Origin: Cognatitamlana sp035818475
Lineage (GTDB): Bacteria; Bacteroidota; Bacteroidia; Flavobacteriales; Flavobacteriaceae
Direction of reading: 5' to 3'
Assembly (NCBI RefSeq): GCF_035818475.1
Contig: NZ_JAYMGV010000001.1
Span: 62,001-126,000, forward strand
DNA length: 64,000 nt
In this document: positions 41,559 to 49,740 of the stretch, one piece after another
Position numbering within the stretch: the first letter of the stretch is position 1
Layout of the letters: every line of letters begins with the position of its first letter
Position numbers and translations under genes: made by a program
Notes under the pieces: generated by a model
What the model was told of the DNA's origin: nothing
Databases searched by the model: none
What the model saw: the letters and a program-made list of their open reading frames with translations, nothing else

Positions 41559-43865
41559 TTAACTTTTAATCTTTTCTTTAAACTGATCAAAATCACTTTG
41601 CTGCTCTTGTTTTGGCCATGAATTATTTGAAGTATCTACATCTGCGGTTTCTTCATTAGGATCGATCATAATAGATACAATCTCCTTCTCTGATGCTATA
41701 ACCTTACTCACTTCATTATCGTTAAACCTCCATATCTGTGCAGGGTACGTTTCGGTTTTTTTAGTGCCATCAGCGTAAGTAAACTCTACTATAATTGGCA
41801 TTACCAAACCTCCCGGTTTTTCAAAGGTTATATTATAGAAAAAATTAGGCGTTTTAATTTGTTGCTGCTCTTCCGGCGTAAAATTATCCATAATATATTC
41901 TTTAAGCGGTATAGAATTATCTAAAAGAGAGCCATTTTTTAATTCCTCATTATAATCTTCACTCCCTTCTTCTATCATGTATACCAAAGGCCTTAAGTCT
42001 TTCAGGTCCATGCCTCGTTCTTTAACAATATCTCTTACAATTTTGTTAGGTTGGGATGACACATAATATTTTTTAACCTCTTTTAAACCAATATCTACCC
42101 AATCTGTAGTATAAAACCAACCACGCCAGTACCAGTCTAAATCAAAGGCCGAAGCATCTTCCATAGTTCTAAAAAAGTCTTCCGGAGTTGGATGCTTGAA
42201 TTTCCATCTGTTGGCATACTCCTTAAAGGCATAATCGAACAACTCACGCCCCATAACAGTTTCTCTTAAAATATTTAAAGCTGTAGCCGGTTTTCCGTAA
42301 GCGTTATTACCAAACTGATAGGTATTAAGTCCCTTGGTCATAATTGGAGCTATATAATCCTGATCACCACTCATATAGGGCACAATCATTTTGGCCGGCC
42401 CCCGGTCTGAAGGAAAGTGTTTATCTTTTGGAGATAACGCCGAGGGATACTTTTCTCCAAAATCTTGTTCTGCAACATATTGCACAAACGTATTTAGTCC
42501 TTCATCCATCCAGGTCCATTGGCGTTCATCACTATTTACAATCATTGGAAAAAAGTTATGACCTACTTCATGAATTATCACCCCCATCATACCATATTTA
42601 ACACGATCACTATATGTTCCATCTTCTTTTGGGCGACCATAATTCCAACAAATCATAGGGTATTCCATACCTTGTTGTTTTGCATGCACAGAAATAGCTT
42701 TATGGTAAGGATAATCAAAGGTCATTCTTGAGTAAGATTCTAAAGTACTTGCTACAGCCTTTGTGGACCACTCCTCCCACAGTGGGTTTCCTTCTTTAGG
42801 ATAAAGTGAAACAGCCATCACATCTTTACCTCCTATTTTTACAGCCATCATATCCAATATAAACTTCCTTGAGGTTGCAAAACCAAAATCACGAACGTTT
42901 TTAGCTCTTAGCTTCCAGGTTTTTGTTTTCTCTGAGAAGTCTGATTCTTTAGCTACTACTTCATCCTGGCCTACTATAATAACAGGGGTATTAAAAGATT
43001 TTTTTGCTTCCTCATAACGCTGCATCATTGTTTTAGAATACACTTCTTTTCTATTTACAAGTACTCCGGTACCATCTAAAACATGATCTGCTGGTACAGT
43101 AATGTTTACCTCATAATCTCCAAAAGGCAAGGCAAACTCATCTCTTCCCCAGAACTGTGAATTTTGCCACCCCTCTACATCACTATATACTGCCATTCTT
43201 GGAAAAAACTGAGCTATAACATAGGCTCTATTTCCATCCTTAGGAAAATATTCATAACCGGAACGTCCATCTTCAACAACATGATCATTTATATTGTACC
43301 ACCAATTAATTGAGAATGAAAATTTCTCTCCGTTCTTTAAAACTTTAGGTAATTCAATGCGCATCATAGTTCTATTAATCATATGTGCAAGAGGCCTACC
43401 ATTGGTATCTTTAACTTCCAGAATATTAAAACCACGTTCTAATGGTTCTTTTAAATATTTTGAGGCAAACTCACCCGGAAGCGCATATGGTTGCATGCTC
43501 GAGCCTTCTATTAAAGGTGATTTAGAATCTTTTGCTCTTTTATTCTGATCTAATTGCACCCATAAATACTTTAATTCGTCAGGAGAATTATTGGTATATG
43601 TTATAGTTTCAAAACCAGATATTTTTGCATTTTTATCGTCTAAGACAATATCCATTTTATAATCAGCTTGTTGCTGATAATATGCAACTCCTGGGGCTCC
43701 TGATGCAGCACGATACATGTTAGGTGTTGAAAACTCATCATATAGTTGCTTAAATTTATTAGTATTGGTATGCCCTTTTTTAGGCTGAGCATTCTCTTGA
43801 TTTTGAGCTATTAATCCAAATGGAACAAAAAATAAAGAAAGGACGAATAAAATGACTCTTTTCAT
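41559..43865 (-). CDS. M1-family zinc metallopeptidase (aminopeptidase-like), secreted
   Basis: 768 residues with a signal peptide (about 1-20). The zinc site is H432-E-V-G-H436 with the downstream W-T-W-M-D-E-G-L-N-T-F glutamate of the H-E-x-x-H-x18-E type. The classical G-A-M-E-N motif before it is replaced by G-M-E-Y-P. The N-terminal part is beta-rich like other M1 proteins and the C-terminus is long. It follows the DUF6702-like gene, an arrangement often seen in flavobacteria. It probably degrades peptides in the periplasm. Confidence 0.93.
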   Translation of the reverse strand: MKRVILFVLSLFFVPFGLIAQNQENAQPKKGHTNTNKFKQLYDEFSTPNMYRAASGAPGVAYYQQQADYKMDIVLDDKNAKISGFETITYTNNSPDELKYLWVQLDQNKRAKDSKSPLIEGSSMQPYALPGEFASKYLKEPLERGFNILEVKDTNGRPLAHMINRTMMRIELPKVLKNGEKFSFSINWWYNINDHVVEDGRSGYEYFPKDGNRAYVIAQFFPRMAVYSDVEGWQNSQFWGRDEFALPFGDYEVNITVPADHVLDGTGVLVNRKEVYSKTMMQRYEEAKKSFNTPVIIVGQDEVVAKESDFSEKTKTWKLRAKNVRDFGFATSRKFILDMMAVKIGGKDVMAVSLYPKEGNPLWEEWSTKAVASTLESYSRMTFDYPYHKAISVHAKQQGMEYPMICWNYGRPKEDGTYSDRVKYGMMGVIIHEVGHNFFPMIVNSDERQWTWMDEGLNTFVQYVAEQDFGEKYPSALSPKDKHFPSDRGPAKMIVPYMSGDQDYIAPIMTKGLNTYQFGNNAYGKPATALNILRETVMGRELFDYAFKEYANRWKFKHPTPEDFFRTMEDASAFDLDWYWRGWFYTTDWVDIGLKEVKKYYVSSQPNKIVRDIVKERGMDLKDLRPLVYMIEEGSEDYNEELKNGSLLDNSIPLKEYIMDNFTPEEQQQIKTPNFFYNITFEKPGGLVMPIIVEFTYADGTKKTETYPAQIWRFNDNEVSKVIASEKEIVSIMIDPNEETADVDTSNNSWPKQEQQSDFDQFKEKIKS

Positions 43866-43972
43866 AGTTTATTTATGATAGTTTAAAAAAATATTGATTT
43901 TAACCAATTTTATTATAAAATTGATATAAAAGTTCACGAAAATACTAAAATACCAAAGCAACAAACAGCATT

Positions 43973-44476
43973 TTAATTAAATTTTAACAAGGCAGTATCT
44001 TTTTGTAGAAATAGAATAACGCTTTTTTGTTTAGAGTTAATTTTAGTTTTTATAATGTTTTGCTGATCTTCAAAGACATCAAACAAAACTTTATTGCTTA
44101 TCTCAAAAGATTTTATGTTATCTACATTTTCTATTTCTAAATAGCATTTCATAATATCGGCATCATATACCTTACCTATAAAAACAAGTTTAGCGTCCTT
44201 ACCATTTATTTTTATTTTTAGCTTTTGCTGTAGATAGCGTTCAATATATGTATCCACATTAGCTGGTTCATCATCACCTGCAAGGGTTATACTTTCATCA
44301 TAACGCTCTCTCAACAGTCGTTCAAAATCATCAATAAAAATTCTGGATGTAATTTGAACAGACTTTTTTTCCTTTATATAATCAACTTGCGTAACACTGA
44401 TATAATATTTATGTATGCTTGTAAATGCTAATAAAGGGACAATTAGCAATAGTAAGATTAACCCACTGTATTTCAT
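43973..44476 (-). CDS. DUF6702-family-like secreted protein
   Basis: 167 residues. An N-terminal signal/anchor (about 2-20) and then H-K-Y-Y-I-S-V-T-Q-V-D-Y, a tract typical of the DUF6702 family that accompanies M1 peptidases in flavobacteria. Most of the rest is predicted beta strand with few motifs, and there are no catalytic residues. It lies 107 nt before the M1 peptidase gene and may serve as its partner; that is inference from order alone. Confidence 0.75.
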   Translation of the reverse strand: MKYSGLILLLLIVPLLAFTSIHKYYISVTQVDYIKEKKSVQITSRIFIDDFERLLRERYDESITLAGDDEPANVDTYIERYLQQKLKIKINGKDAKLVFIGKVYDADIMKCYLEIENVDNIKSFEISNKVLFDVFEDQQNIIKTKINSKQKSVILFLQKDTALLKFN

Positions 44477-44571
44477 GTTTTTTTCGCTAAAATAATTAAT
44501 TTAAGATACCTTCATAATTCTATAAGCATAGAGTATACTCTATAGTCTCTTCAAAAAGCATTCCAAGTACT

Positions 44572-45339
44572 TTAATCTTTTTTAAAACTCAAATTTTCTT
44601 GATACTGATCGTATTTAACTTTTAAAAATGAGAATATTTCTATATCTGATTTACCGCTGCACCGCTCTATAAAGTTTTTGTCATCCATACAGAAATATAA
44701 AAAATCCATTTTCAATTCATCAGCTAAAGGATTAGTTTCAAAAAAATCTTCTGATAATCTGGCTTTAATCCTTTTTATCAGATTGTCTTTTTTTTCCAAT
44801 CTAATTTGACTTTTAAGCTTTTTTGTTCTTCCTGAAATAGCGTTTATTATAGGGTTTAAAGGTACAATACCTCCTCCCGTTGTAGCTTCATGAAGTCGTC
44901 GTTCACTTTGTGTAGCAATCTTCCCTGTATAACCGGGAATGCCAACATCGTAAAAATTTACGGGCGCATCACCTTCTGTATTTTGTACATCAAGCATTAG
45001 ATCTCCTGTTAATAGCTTTCCAACAACTACCTGATCTAGTTCATTTACTTGTTCTTTTAATTCAACTAGAATAGTCTTTCTTAAAATGATGTCTTTTGAA
45101 ATGATAATATCTTTGGGTAGGTGTTGAATAGACGAAAAGCTTAAAGTATCATTTAGTTTTACCGAAATTTGAAATTCGCCGTTCTTATTGCTTATTGTAA
45201 AAACCTGTGCGGTTTTATTAATAACGTGAATGTTTTCATTATCAATTGAGCTGTCAATCTTTCCAAATAATTCTATAGACTGACTATTTACAACATTTGA
45301 GCACAAAACCAGTACAAGACTAACTATGATACATTTCAA
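44572..45339 (-). CDS. Secreted protein with CarboxypepD_reg-like domain (copy 1)
   Basis: 255 residues. A signal peptide (about 1-19, ending V-N-S-Q) is followed by a CarboxypepD_reg-like beta-sandwich (V-F-T-I-S-N-K-N-G-E-F-Q-I-S-V-K-L-N-D) and then a conserved region with L-L-T-G-D-L, a G-G-G-I-V-P-L-N-P-I stretch and a closing helical part. No catalytic residues. A paralogue with the same layout lies 84 nt upstream. Such pairs are frequent near M1 peptidase in this group; the function is not known. Confidence 0.8.
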   Translation of the reverse strand: MKCIIVSLVLVLCSNVVNSQSIELFGKIDSSIDNENIHVINKTAQVFTISNKNGEFQISVKLNDTLSFSSIQHLPKDIIISKDIILRKTILVELKEQVNELDQVVVGKLLTGDLMLDVQNTEGDAPVNFYDVGIPGYTGKIATQSERRLHEATTGGGIVPLNPIINAISGRTKKLKSQIRLEKKDNLIKRIKARLSEDFFETNPLADELKMDFLYFCMDDKNFIERCSGKSDIEIFSFLKVKYDQYQENLSFKKD

Positions 45340-45423
45340 AATCTTAAAATTATGCTATAAAGAACGTATTTCATATCTTAAAGAAAACGCAAATAACTCG
45401 TAATGTTTTGTTAAAGCTTTGAT

Positions 45424-46224
45424 TTAACTTTTAGAGTTTAAAAATTCTTTACTTTTTATATTTAAAAGCTCCAGAAACTCCATTTCTTTACCATAATTAA
45501 GCAACGTGAAATCAAAATCATCACTTTCAACAAATTGAATAAATTCCTGTACACGATGCTCCGGTATACTAAAATTATCTACTAAAAATTCTGAGCCAAA
45601 ATAATATTTAATGGATTCTATTGGTACATCAGGAACACCTGCTTTCTTTTTATCAACTACACCAGACCTAAATAGAGGTAACAATAATTGATCTACAACA
45701 TTTACTATATTAAGTCCATTAACCATATGCTGCTGCTGAGAATTCATAGTAATGTTTTTAACCTCGGTTTTATAATCTTTTTCAAAATCATATTCAGAAC
45801 TATGCTTAACACCAAAATACAATGCATCTAATTTAGGGTTAAAAGGTTTTGCCCCCTCCATATCTGTATCTAAATTTCCTGACAGCCCTTTTGTAAATAC
45901 CACAACCTCATCCAGCTTATTGATTTCCTCTATTAAAAATAATTTCATTCGTTTTGACTCAAGAATAGCTTCGTTAACTTTAAATGTAATATTCTGGTAC
46001 TGAAGCGCACTAACCTCAACAATATCATTTAAAGCCACAGCTATCTCAAATGCACCATTATTGTCTGTAATTGTACCTTTATTTGATGAGGTATTGAAAA
46101 TGGTTATTCCTGAAATATCACTACCCTCAACTATAATCTTACCAGAAACCTGAACTCTGTTAATGGTTTGACAAACAACATTCATAGAAGTTAATACAAT
46201 AAAGAATAAAACTATTTTTTTCAT
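45424..46224 (-). CDS. Secreted protein with CarboxypepD_reg-like domain (copy 2)
   Basis: 266 residues. A signal peptide (about 1-19) is followed by the same beta-sandwich (I-T-D-N-N-G-A-F-E-I-A-V-A-L-N-D) and the V-V-V-F-T-K-G-L-S-G-N-L motif. It differs from copy 1 mainly in the C-terminal half (V-P-I-E-S-I-K-Y-Y-F-G-S-E-F). The two genes are a tandem duplication that has diverged strongly. Transcription is towards copy 1, the DUF6702-like gene and the M1 peptidase. Confidence 0.8.
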   Translation of the reverse strand: MKKIVLFFIVLTSMNVVCQTINRVQVSGKIIVEGSDISGITIFNTSSNKGTITDNNGAFEIAVALNDIVEVSALQYQNITFKVNEAILESKRMKLFLIEEINKLDEVVVFTKGLSGNLDTDMEGAKPFNPKLDALYFGVKHSSEYDFEKDYKTEVKNITMNSQQQHMVNGLNIVNVVDQLLLPLFRSGVVDKKKAGVPDVPIESIKYYFGSEFLVDNFSIPEHRVQEFIQFVESDDFDFTLLNYGKEMEFLELLNIKSKEFLNSKS

Positions 46225-46330
46225 TTATTTTTTATTTCAAATTACTACTTTAATTTTTATTTCTAAAGCAAAACCATTAAAATTTTAGTATAATTATTTT
46301 AATTAGCTTTACACCGAAACTCATTTTAAT

Positions 46331-47038
46331 ATGAAAAACATTATCATAGCTAGTACCTCAACAATTCACGGAAGTGATTATCTGGAATATATTTTAGATG
46401 AATTAAACGTGTTTTTTAAAAATGCCAATACCATTTTATTTATCCCCTATGCCAGACCTGGTGGGATATCACATGATGAATATACTCAAAGAGTAAAAAG
46501 TGCTTTTGAAAAAATTGACAAATCTGTTAAGGGTATTCATGAATTTGAAAACCCTGTTGAGGCTGTAACTAACGCCGAAGCTATCTTTACAGGGGGAGGC
46601 AACACATTTGTTTTAACTTATCAACTATATAAAAATAACTTGATTACACCTTTGCAAACAGCAATACATAATGGCACTCCTTATTTAGGAACCAGTGCTG
46701 GCAGTAATATCTGCGGGCTTACCATTAACACTACTAATGATATGCCCATTGTATATCCACCAAGTTTTAAGGCCTTGGCTTTAGTTCCTTTTAATATTAA
46801 CCCGCATTATTTAGATCCCGACACGTCCAGCACACATATGGGAGAAACACGAGAAACCAGAATTAAAGAATTTCATCATTATAATCCTCAACCTGTTATT
46901 GGGCTAAGAGAAGGGAGTTGGTTGCTTGTGCAAAACAACTCTATTTTACTTAAAGGCATTTTATCAGCCAGGATTTTTGAATATAATAAATTGCCTTATG
47001 AAGTAGCCTCTGGAACTGAATTAAACCATCTAAAATAA
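46331..47038 (+). CDS. pepE: Dipeptidase E (peptidase family S51)
   Basis: 235 residues. The catalytic serine S122 is in G-T-S-A-G-S-N, with F-T-G-G-G-N-T-F and I-N-P-H-Y-L-D near the other active-site residues (H near 158). Hydrolyses dipeptides with N-terminal aspartate in the cytoplasm. The length fits PepE (229-237). It is divergent from the CarboxypepD_reg genes and ends in a terminator before the tRNA gene. Confidence 0.95.
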   Translation: MKNIIIASTSTIHGSDYLEYILDELNVFFKNANTILFIPYARPGGISHDEYTQRVKSAFEKIDKSVKGIHEFENPVEAVTNAEAIFTGGGNTFVLTYQLYKNNLITPLQTAIHNGTPYLGTSAGSNICGLTINTTNDMPIVYPPSFKALALVPFNINPHYLDPDTSSTHMGETRETRIKEFHHYNPQPVIGLREGSWLLVQNNSILLKGILSARIFEYNKLPYEVASGTELNHLK

Positions 47039-47040
47039 AA

Positions 47041-47070
47041 AAGGTCTCATCTTTTTTGATGAGACCTTTT
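47041..47070. terminator. Bidirectional terminator between pepE and tRNA-Gly
   Basis: AAGGTCTCATC and GATGAGACCTT arms around a T6 loop. It ends pepE on the plus strand and the tRNA on the minus strand (its foot begins next to the tRNA 3' end). Confidence 0.85.
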
Positions 47071-47071
47071 G

Positions 47072-47144
47072 AGCGGGAGACCGGGTTCGAACCGGCGACA
47101 TTCAGCTTGGAAGGCTGACGCTCTACCAACTGAGCTACTCCCGC
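47072..47144 (-). tRNA. tRNA-Gly (anticodon TCC)
   Basis: On the minus strand a complete cloverleaf can be drawn: acceptor GCGGGAG/CTCCCGC, D-arm GCTC...GAGC, anticodon stem TCAGC/GCTGA with loop CTTCCAA (anticodon TCC), T-arm GCCGG TTCGAAC CCGGT, discriminator T. The CCA end is not encoded, as is usual in Bacteroidetes. A spurious frame over this gene gives the well-known false 'VAQLVERQPSK' peptide. Confidence 0.98.
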
Positions 47145-47195
47145 ATTAACTGCATGCAAATATAAACAAACACTATTCTCTTTTCCAAGGAAAAA

Positions 47196-47621
47196 TCACA
47201 ACTTTTTCAAAAAATGAAAACCCAAAATTTTAAATCCTTCATTAAAATAAAATTTATGAGATAAATGATTGCTTACGTAAGTATTTAACTCAACAGATTC
47301 AAAGCCTTTACTTGTTACATAATCATAAATCCAATCAAAAAATTGTTTACCTAAGCCACTACCTCTGTAATCGTCCTCAATAAAAACATGATCGGGTTCA
47401 ACACTTCTTCCTGAATAATGCCTTGTACAATACCATAGTCCACATACACCTATTAACTTTTTATCATCATAAATACCTGCACACTCGTAGTTTTGAGTCA
47501 CCATTTCTGAAAATCTTTGTTTTAAGGTTTTTTGAGATATTTTATAATCATTTAGTTTCTCAACCAAAGGAATCACTTCCTTAAAATCTTTTTCATCAAT
47601 AATTTTAAACACTATAGACAT
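47196..47621 (-). CDS. GNAT-family N-acetyltransferase
   Basis: 141 residues. The acetyl-CoA loop is visible as D-D-Y-R-G-S-G-L-G-K-Q-F-F (motif A, R-x-x-G-x-G/A) after V-F-I-E-D-D, and strand 4 as L-I-G-V-C-G-L-W-Y. The substrate is unknown. It diverges from the second GNAT gene, with only 48 nt between the starts. Confidence 0.88.
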   Translation of the reverse strand: MSIVFKIIDEKDFKEVIPLVEKLNDYKISQKTLKQRFSEMVTQNYECAGIYDDKKLIGVCGLWYCTRHYSGRSVEPDHVFIEDDYRGSGLGKQFFDWIYDYVTSKGFESVELNTYVSNHLSHKFYFNEGFKILGFHFLKKL

Positions 47622-47669
47622 AAAATTTTCCTTATAAGCTAATAATTTGTAAATATAAATTTTATAAGT

Positions 47670-48149
47670 TTGAAATATATCATCAAAGAATTAATTAGCA
47701 TAGAAACTTCAAAATATCAAATAAAGCAAATATCAGCAGAAGATACTTATGACGTAAGGCATCCCGTTTTAAGAAGTGGAAAACCGATAGAAACTTGTAT
47801 CTTTAAAGGTGACAATCTTGAAACGACAATACATTTGGGGATTTACTACAATGGCTCTATAATTGGTGTGTGCTCATTTTTTTACAATTCTCATAAAGAC
47901 ATATCAGAAAGTAATCAATACCAGCTTAGAGGTATGGCCATATTAAAAAAGTATCAGGGCAAAGGTACTGGTAAAACTATTTTAAGCTATGGCGAAAATC
48001 TACTTAAACAAAAAAATATAAATTTGATTTGGTGCAATGCAAGAGAGGTTGCTGTTAACTTCTATAAAAGGAATGGGTATCGTACTATAGGTAAATCTTT
48101 TAACATAACAGATATTGGGCTACATTACGTTATGAGCAAACCTATATAA
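47670..48149 (+). CDS. GNAT-family N-acetyltransferase
   Basis: 159 residues. Motif A is L-K-K-Y-Q-G-K-G-T-G-K-T-I-L (Q-x-x-G-x-G) with preceding Q-L-R-G-M-A-I, and the C-terminal A-V-N-F-Y-K-R-N-G-Y motif B. The only available start is TTG at 47670, which coincides with the end of a TAAGTTTG promoter-like element, so the true start is uncertain and may be a less usual codon. The substrate is unknown and the two GNATs are not close paralogues. Confidence 0.83.
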   Translation: MKYIIKELISIETSKYQIKQISAEDTYDVRHPVLRSGKPIETCIFKGDNLETTIHLGIYYNGSIIGVCSFFYNSHKDISESNQYQLRGMAILKKYQGKGTGKTILSYGENLLKQKNINLIWCNAREVAVNFYKRNGYRTIGKSFNITDIGLHYVMSKPI

Positions 48150-48245
48150 GTTTTAATACAATATGTTTTGTGACTTCATTAATTAAAGTGGGTCAAACCT
48201 TAAGACGTAAAAATTTTGTAATTTTAATTACAAATATCATTTAAA

Positions 48246-49013
48246 ATGAGAGGAAGAAATTTAAAGGTTAGATTGTTAATTGGTACTGCTATAGCTTTAT
48301 TTTTTATTTTAAAAAGATGTAGTCAGCAAGAAGTTAACCCTTATACAGGGCGAACTCAAACCATATCAATGACTCCGGATAAAGAAATTGCAATTGGCCT
48401 TCAAAGCGCCCCACAAATGGCACAGCAACATGGCGGACTACATCCTAACAATCAATATCAAGCACTGGTAGACAATGTTGGAAACAAATTGGTTAGCAGT
48501 AGTATAGCACGAGAAACACCTTACAAATATGAATTTCATTTGCTTAATGACCCTAATACAATCAATGCCTTTGCTTTACCTGGCGGACAGATATTTATCA
48601 CTTATGCACTATTTTCAAAACTGGAAAATGAAGATCAATTAGCCGGTGTATTAGGGCATGAAATTGGACATGTACTAGGAAGACATAGTGCAGAACGAAT
48701 CGCAGAAAGTGAGTATTGGCAAGGGTTAACAACTGCGGGGTCTGTTGGGGCAGATATGGGCGGATTAATTAGTGGAATTGGACAAAACACATTACTTACC
48801 AATGGAAGAGATGATGAGCTTGAAAGCGATGAACTAGGCGTAAAATTTATGATTAAATCCGGGTATAACCCAGAAGAGATGATTGGTGTTATGAGCATAT
48901 TAAAAGCCGGCGCCGGGCCTAATCGTGTACCTGAATTCCAAAGTACACATCCGGATCCTGATAATAGGATTGAAAAAATTCAGGAAGCCATAGAAAAGTA
49001 TAAAAACCAATAA
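48246..49013 (+). CDS. M48-family metalloprotease
   Basis: 255 residues. An N-terminal membrane segment (about 8-22) is followed by the M48 domain: zinc motif H138-E-I-G-H142 with V-L-G-R-H-S-A-E-R after it, and the downstream E-S-D-E glutamate ligand. The N-terminus is not a standard lipobox (K-R-C). Acts in the periplasm, perhaps in outer-membrane protein quality control as BepA-like proteins do; the TPR domain of BepA is missing. A terminator follows after the stop. Confidence 0.92.
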   Translation: MRGRNLKVRLLIGTAIALFFILKRCSQQEVNPYTGRTQTISMTPDKEIAIGLQSAPQMAQQHGGLHPNNQYQALVDNVGNKLVSSSIARETPYKYEFHLLNDPNTINAFALPGGQIFITYALFSKLENEDQLAGVLGHEIGHVLGRHSAERIAESEYWQGLTTAGSVGADMGGLISGIGQNTLLTNGRDDELESDELGVKFMIKSGYNPEEMIGVMSILKAGAGPNRVPEFQSTHPDPDNRIEKIQEAIEKYKNQ

Positions 49014-49017
49014 ATAA

Positions 49018-49045
49018 AAAAAGCCTTGTTTAAACAAGGCTTTTT
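49018..49045. terminator. 28-bp perfect palindromic terminator
   Basis: AAAAAGCCTTGTTT and AAACAAGGCTTTTT are exact reverse complements without a loop, 4 nt behind the M48 stop and 43 nt behind the convergent ankyrin gene's stop. Confidence 0.85.
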
Positions 49046-49088
49046 AGAGTGACTAACTCAAAATAATTAATTATATGTATGTGTTTAA

Positions 49089-49490
49089 TTATTTTCTTTT
49101 CTTTTTCTTAGCAAGCTTTTCTTTAATAACCGCTAATGCTTCATGTGCTCCATGTAATTCTGCATAATCAGCAGCCGTCTTATTTTTATCAGATCTTACT
49201 TTTAATTTAGCACCCTTTGAAATTAATAGTTTCAAAATTTCAACCCTGTTAAATTTTGCAGCATACATAGCCGGAGTCATTCCATTTGACTTTACATTTA
49301 CATCTGCTCCACGTTCAATAAGTTTTTGGACAGTTTCTATATCACCTTTAGCAATAGAAACACAAAAGGAGTTCACTTTAAAATATGCTTCTACATTGTA
49401 ATTTTTAACTGAAGGATTTAAGGTCGTAGCGTTCATGCTTACAATAGAAAAGCATAACGCCATAGCGGAAACGATGATTGTTTTTTTCAT
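49089..49490 (-). CDS. Secreted ankyrin-repeat protein
   Basis: 133 residues. A signal peptide (about 1-22, M-N-A-T) is followed by about three ankyrin repeats (I-E-R-G-A-D-V-N-V-K, then I-S-K-G-A-K-L-K-V-R, then D-K-N-K-T-A-A-D-Y-A) and a lysine-rich C-terminus (K-L-A-K-K-K-K-R-K). Small periplasmic ankyrin proteins of this kind may bind partners or protect other proteins from oxidation, as shown for AnkB-type proteins, but no partner (catalase) is encoded next to it. Confidence 0.88.
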   Translation of the reverse strand: MKKTIIVSAMALCFSIVSMNATTLNPSVKNYNVEAYFKVNSFCVSIAKGDIETVQKLIERGADVNVKSNGMTPAMYAAKFNRVEILKLLISKGAKLKVRSDKNKTAADYAELHGAHEALAVIKEKLAKKKKRK

Positions 49491-49708
49491 GATGAAAGAT
49501 TTTAAGTTTGATTAATGATTTCGTTTTTTGATATACTAAAGAGACGATAATAATTTGAATCTGTTACACAAAAAATAATTTATAACAGATTTTTAACGTT
49601 TGATTCACAAATTATTAACGAAAACGTTTTCTTATTAAAACATCCCAAAAAGCCTTAAAAATTAGGGTATTTCAGGGATTTTTATGAGTCTTTTTTAACT
49701 AACTTCCG

Positions 49709-49716
49709 TATCTTTG
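49709..49716 (+). promoter_or_regulatory. -7 element (TATCTTTG) for gpmI
   Basis: Exact TAnnTTTG match, 24 nt upstream of the gpmI ATG. No TTG at the -33 position was found. Confidence 0.5.
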
Positions 49717-49740
49717 AGCTGTTTAAAAATTTAACAAAAA

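Noticed and set aside
46950..47159. 69-codon minus-strand frame across the tRNA region with 'VAQLVERQPSK'-like peptide
   Set aside because: This is the well-known artefact of translating tRNA-Gly; the cloverleaf in the same bases is complete.
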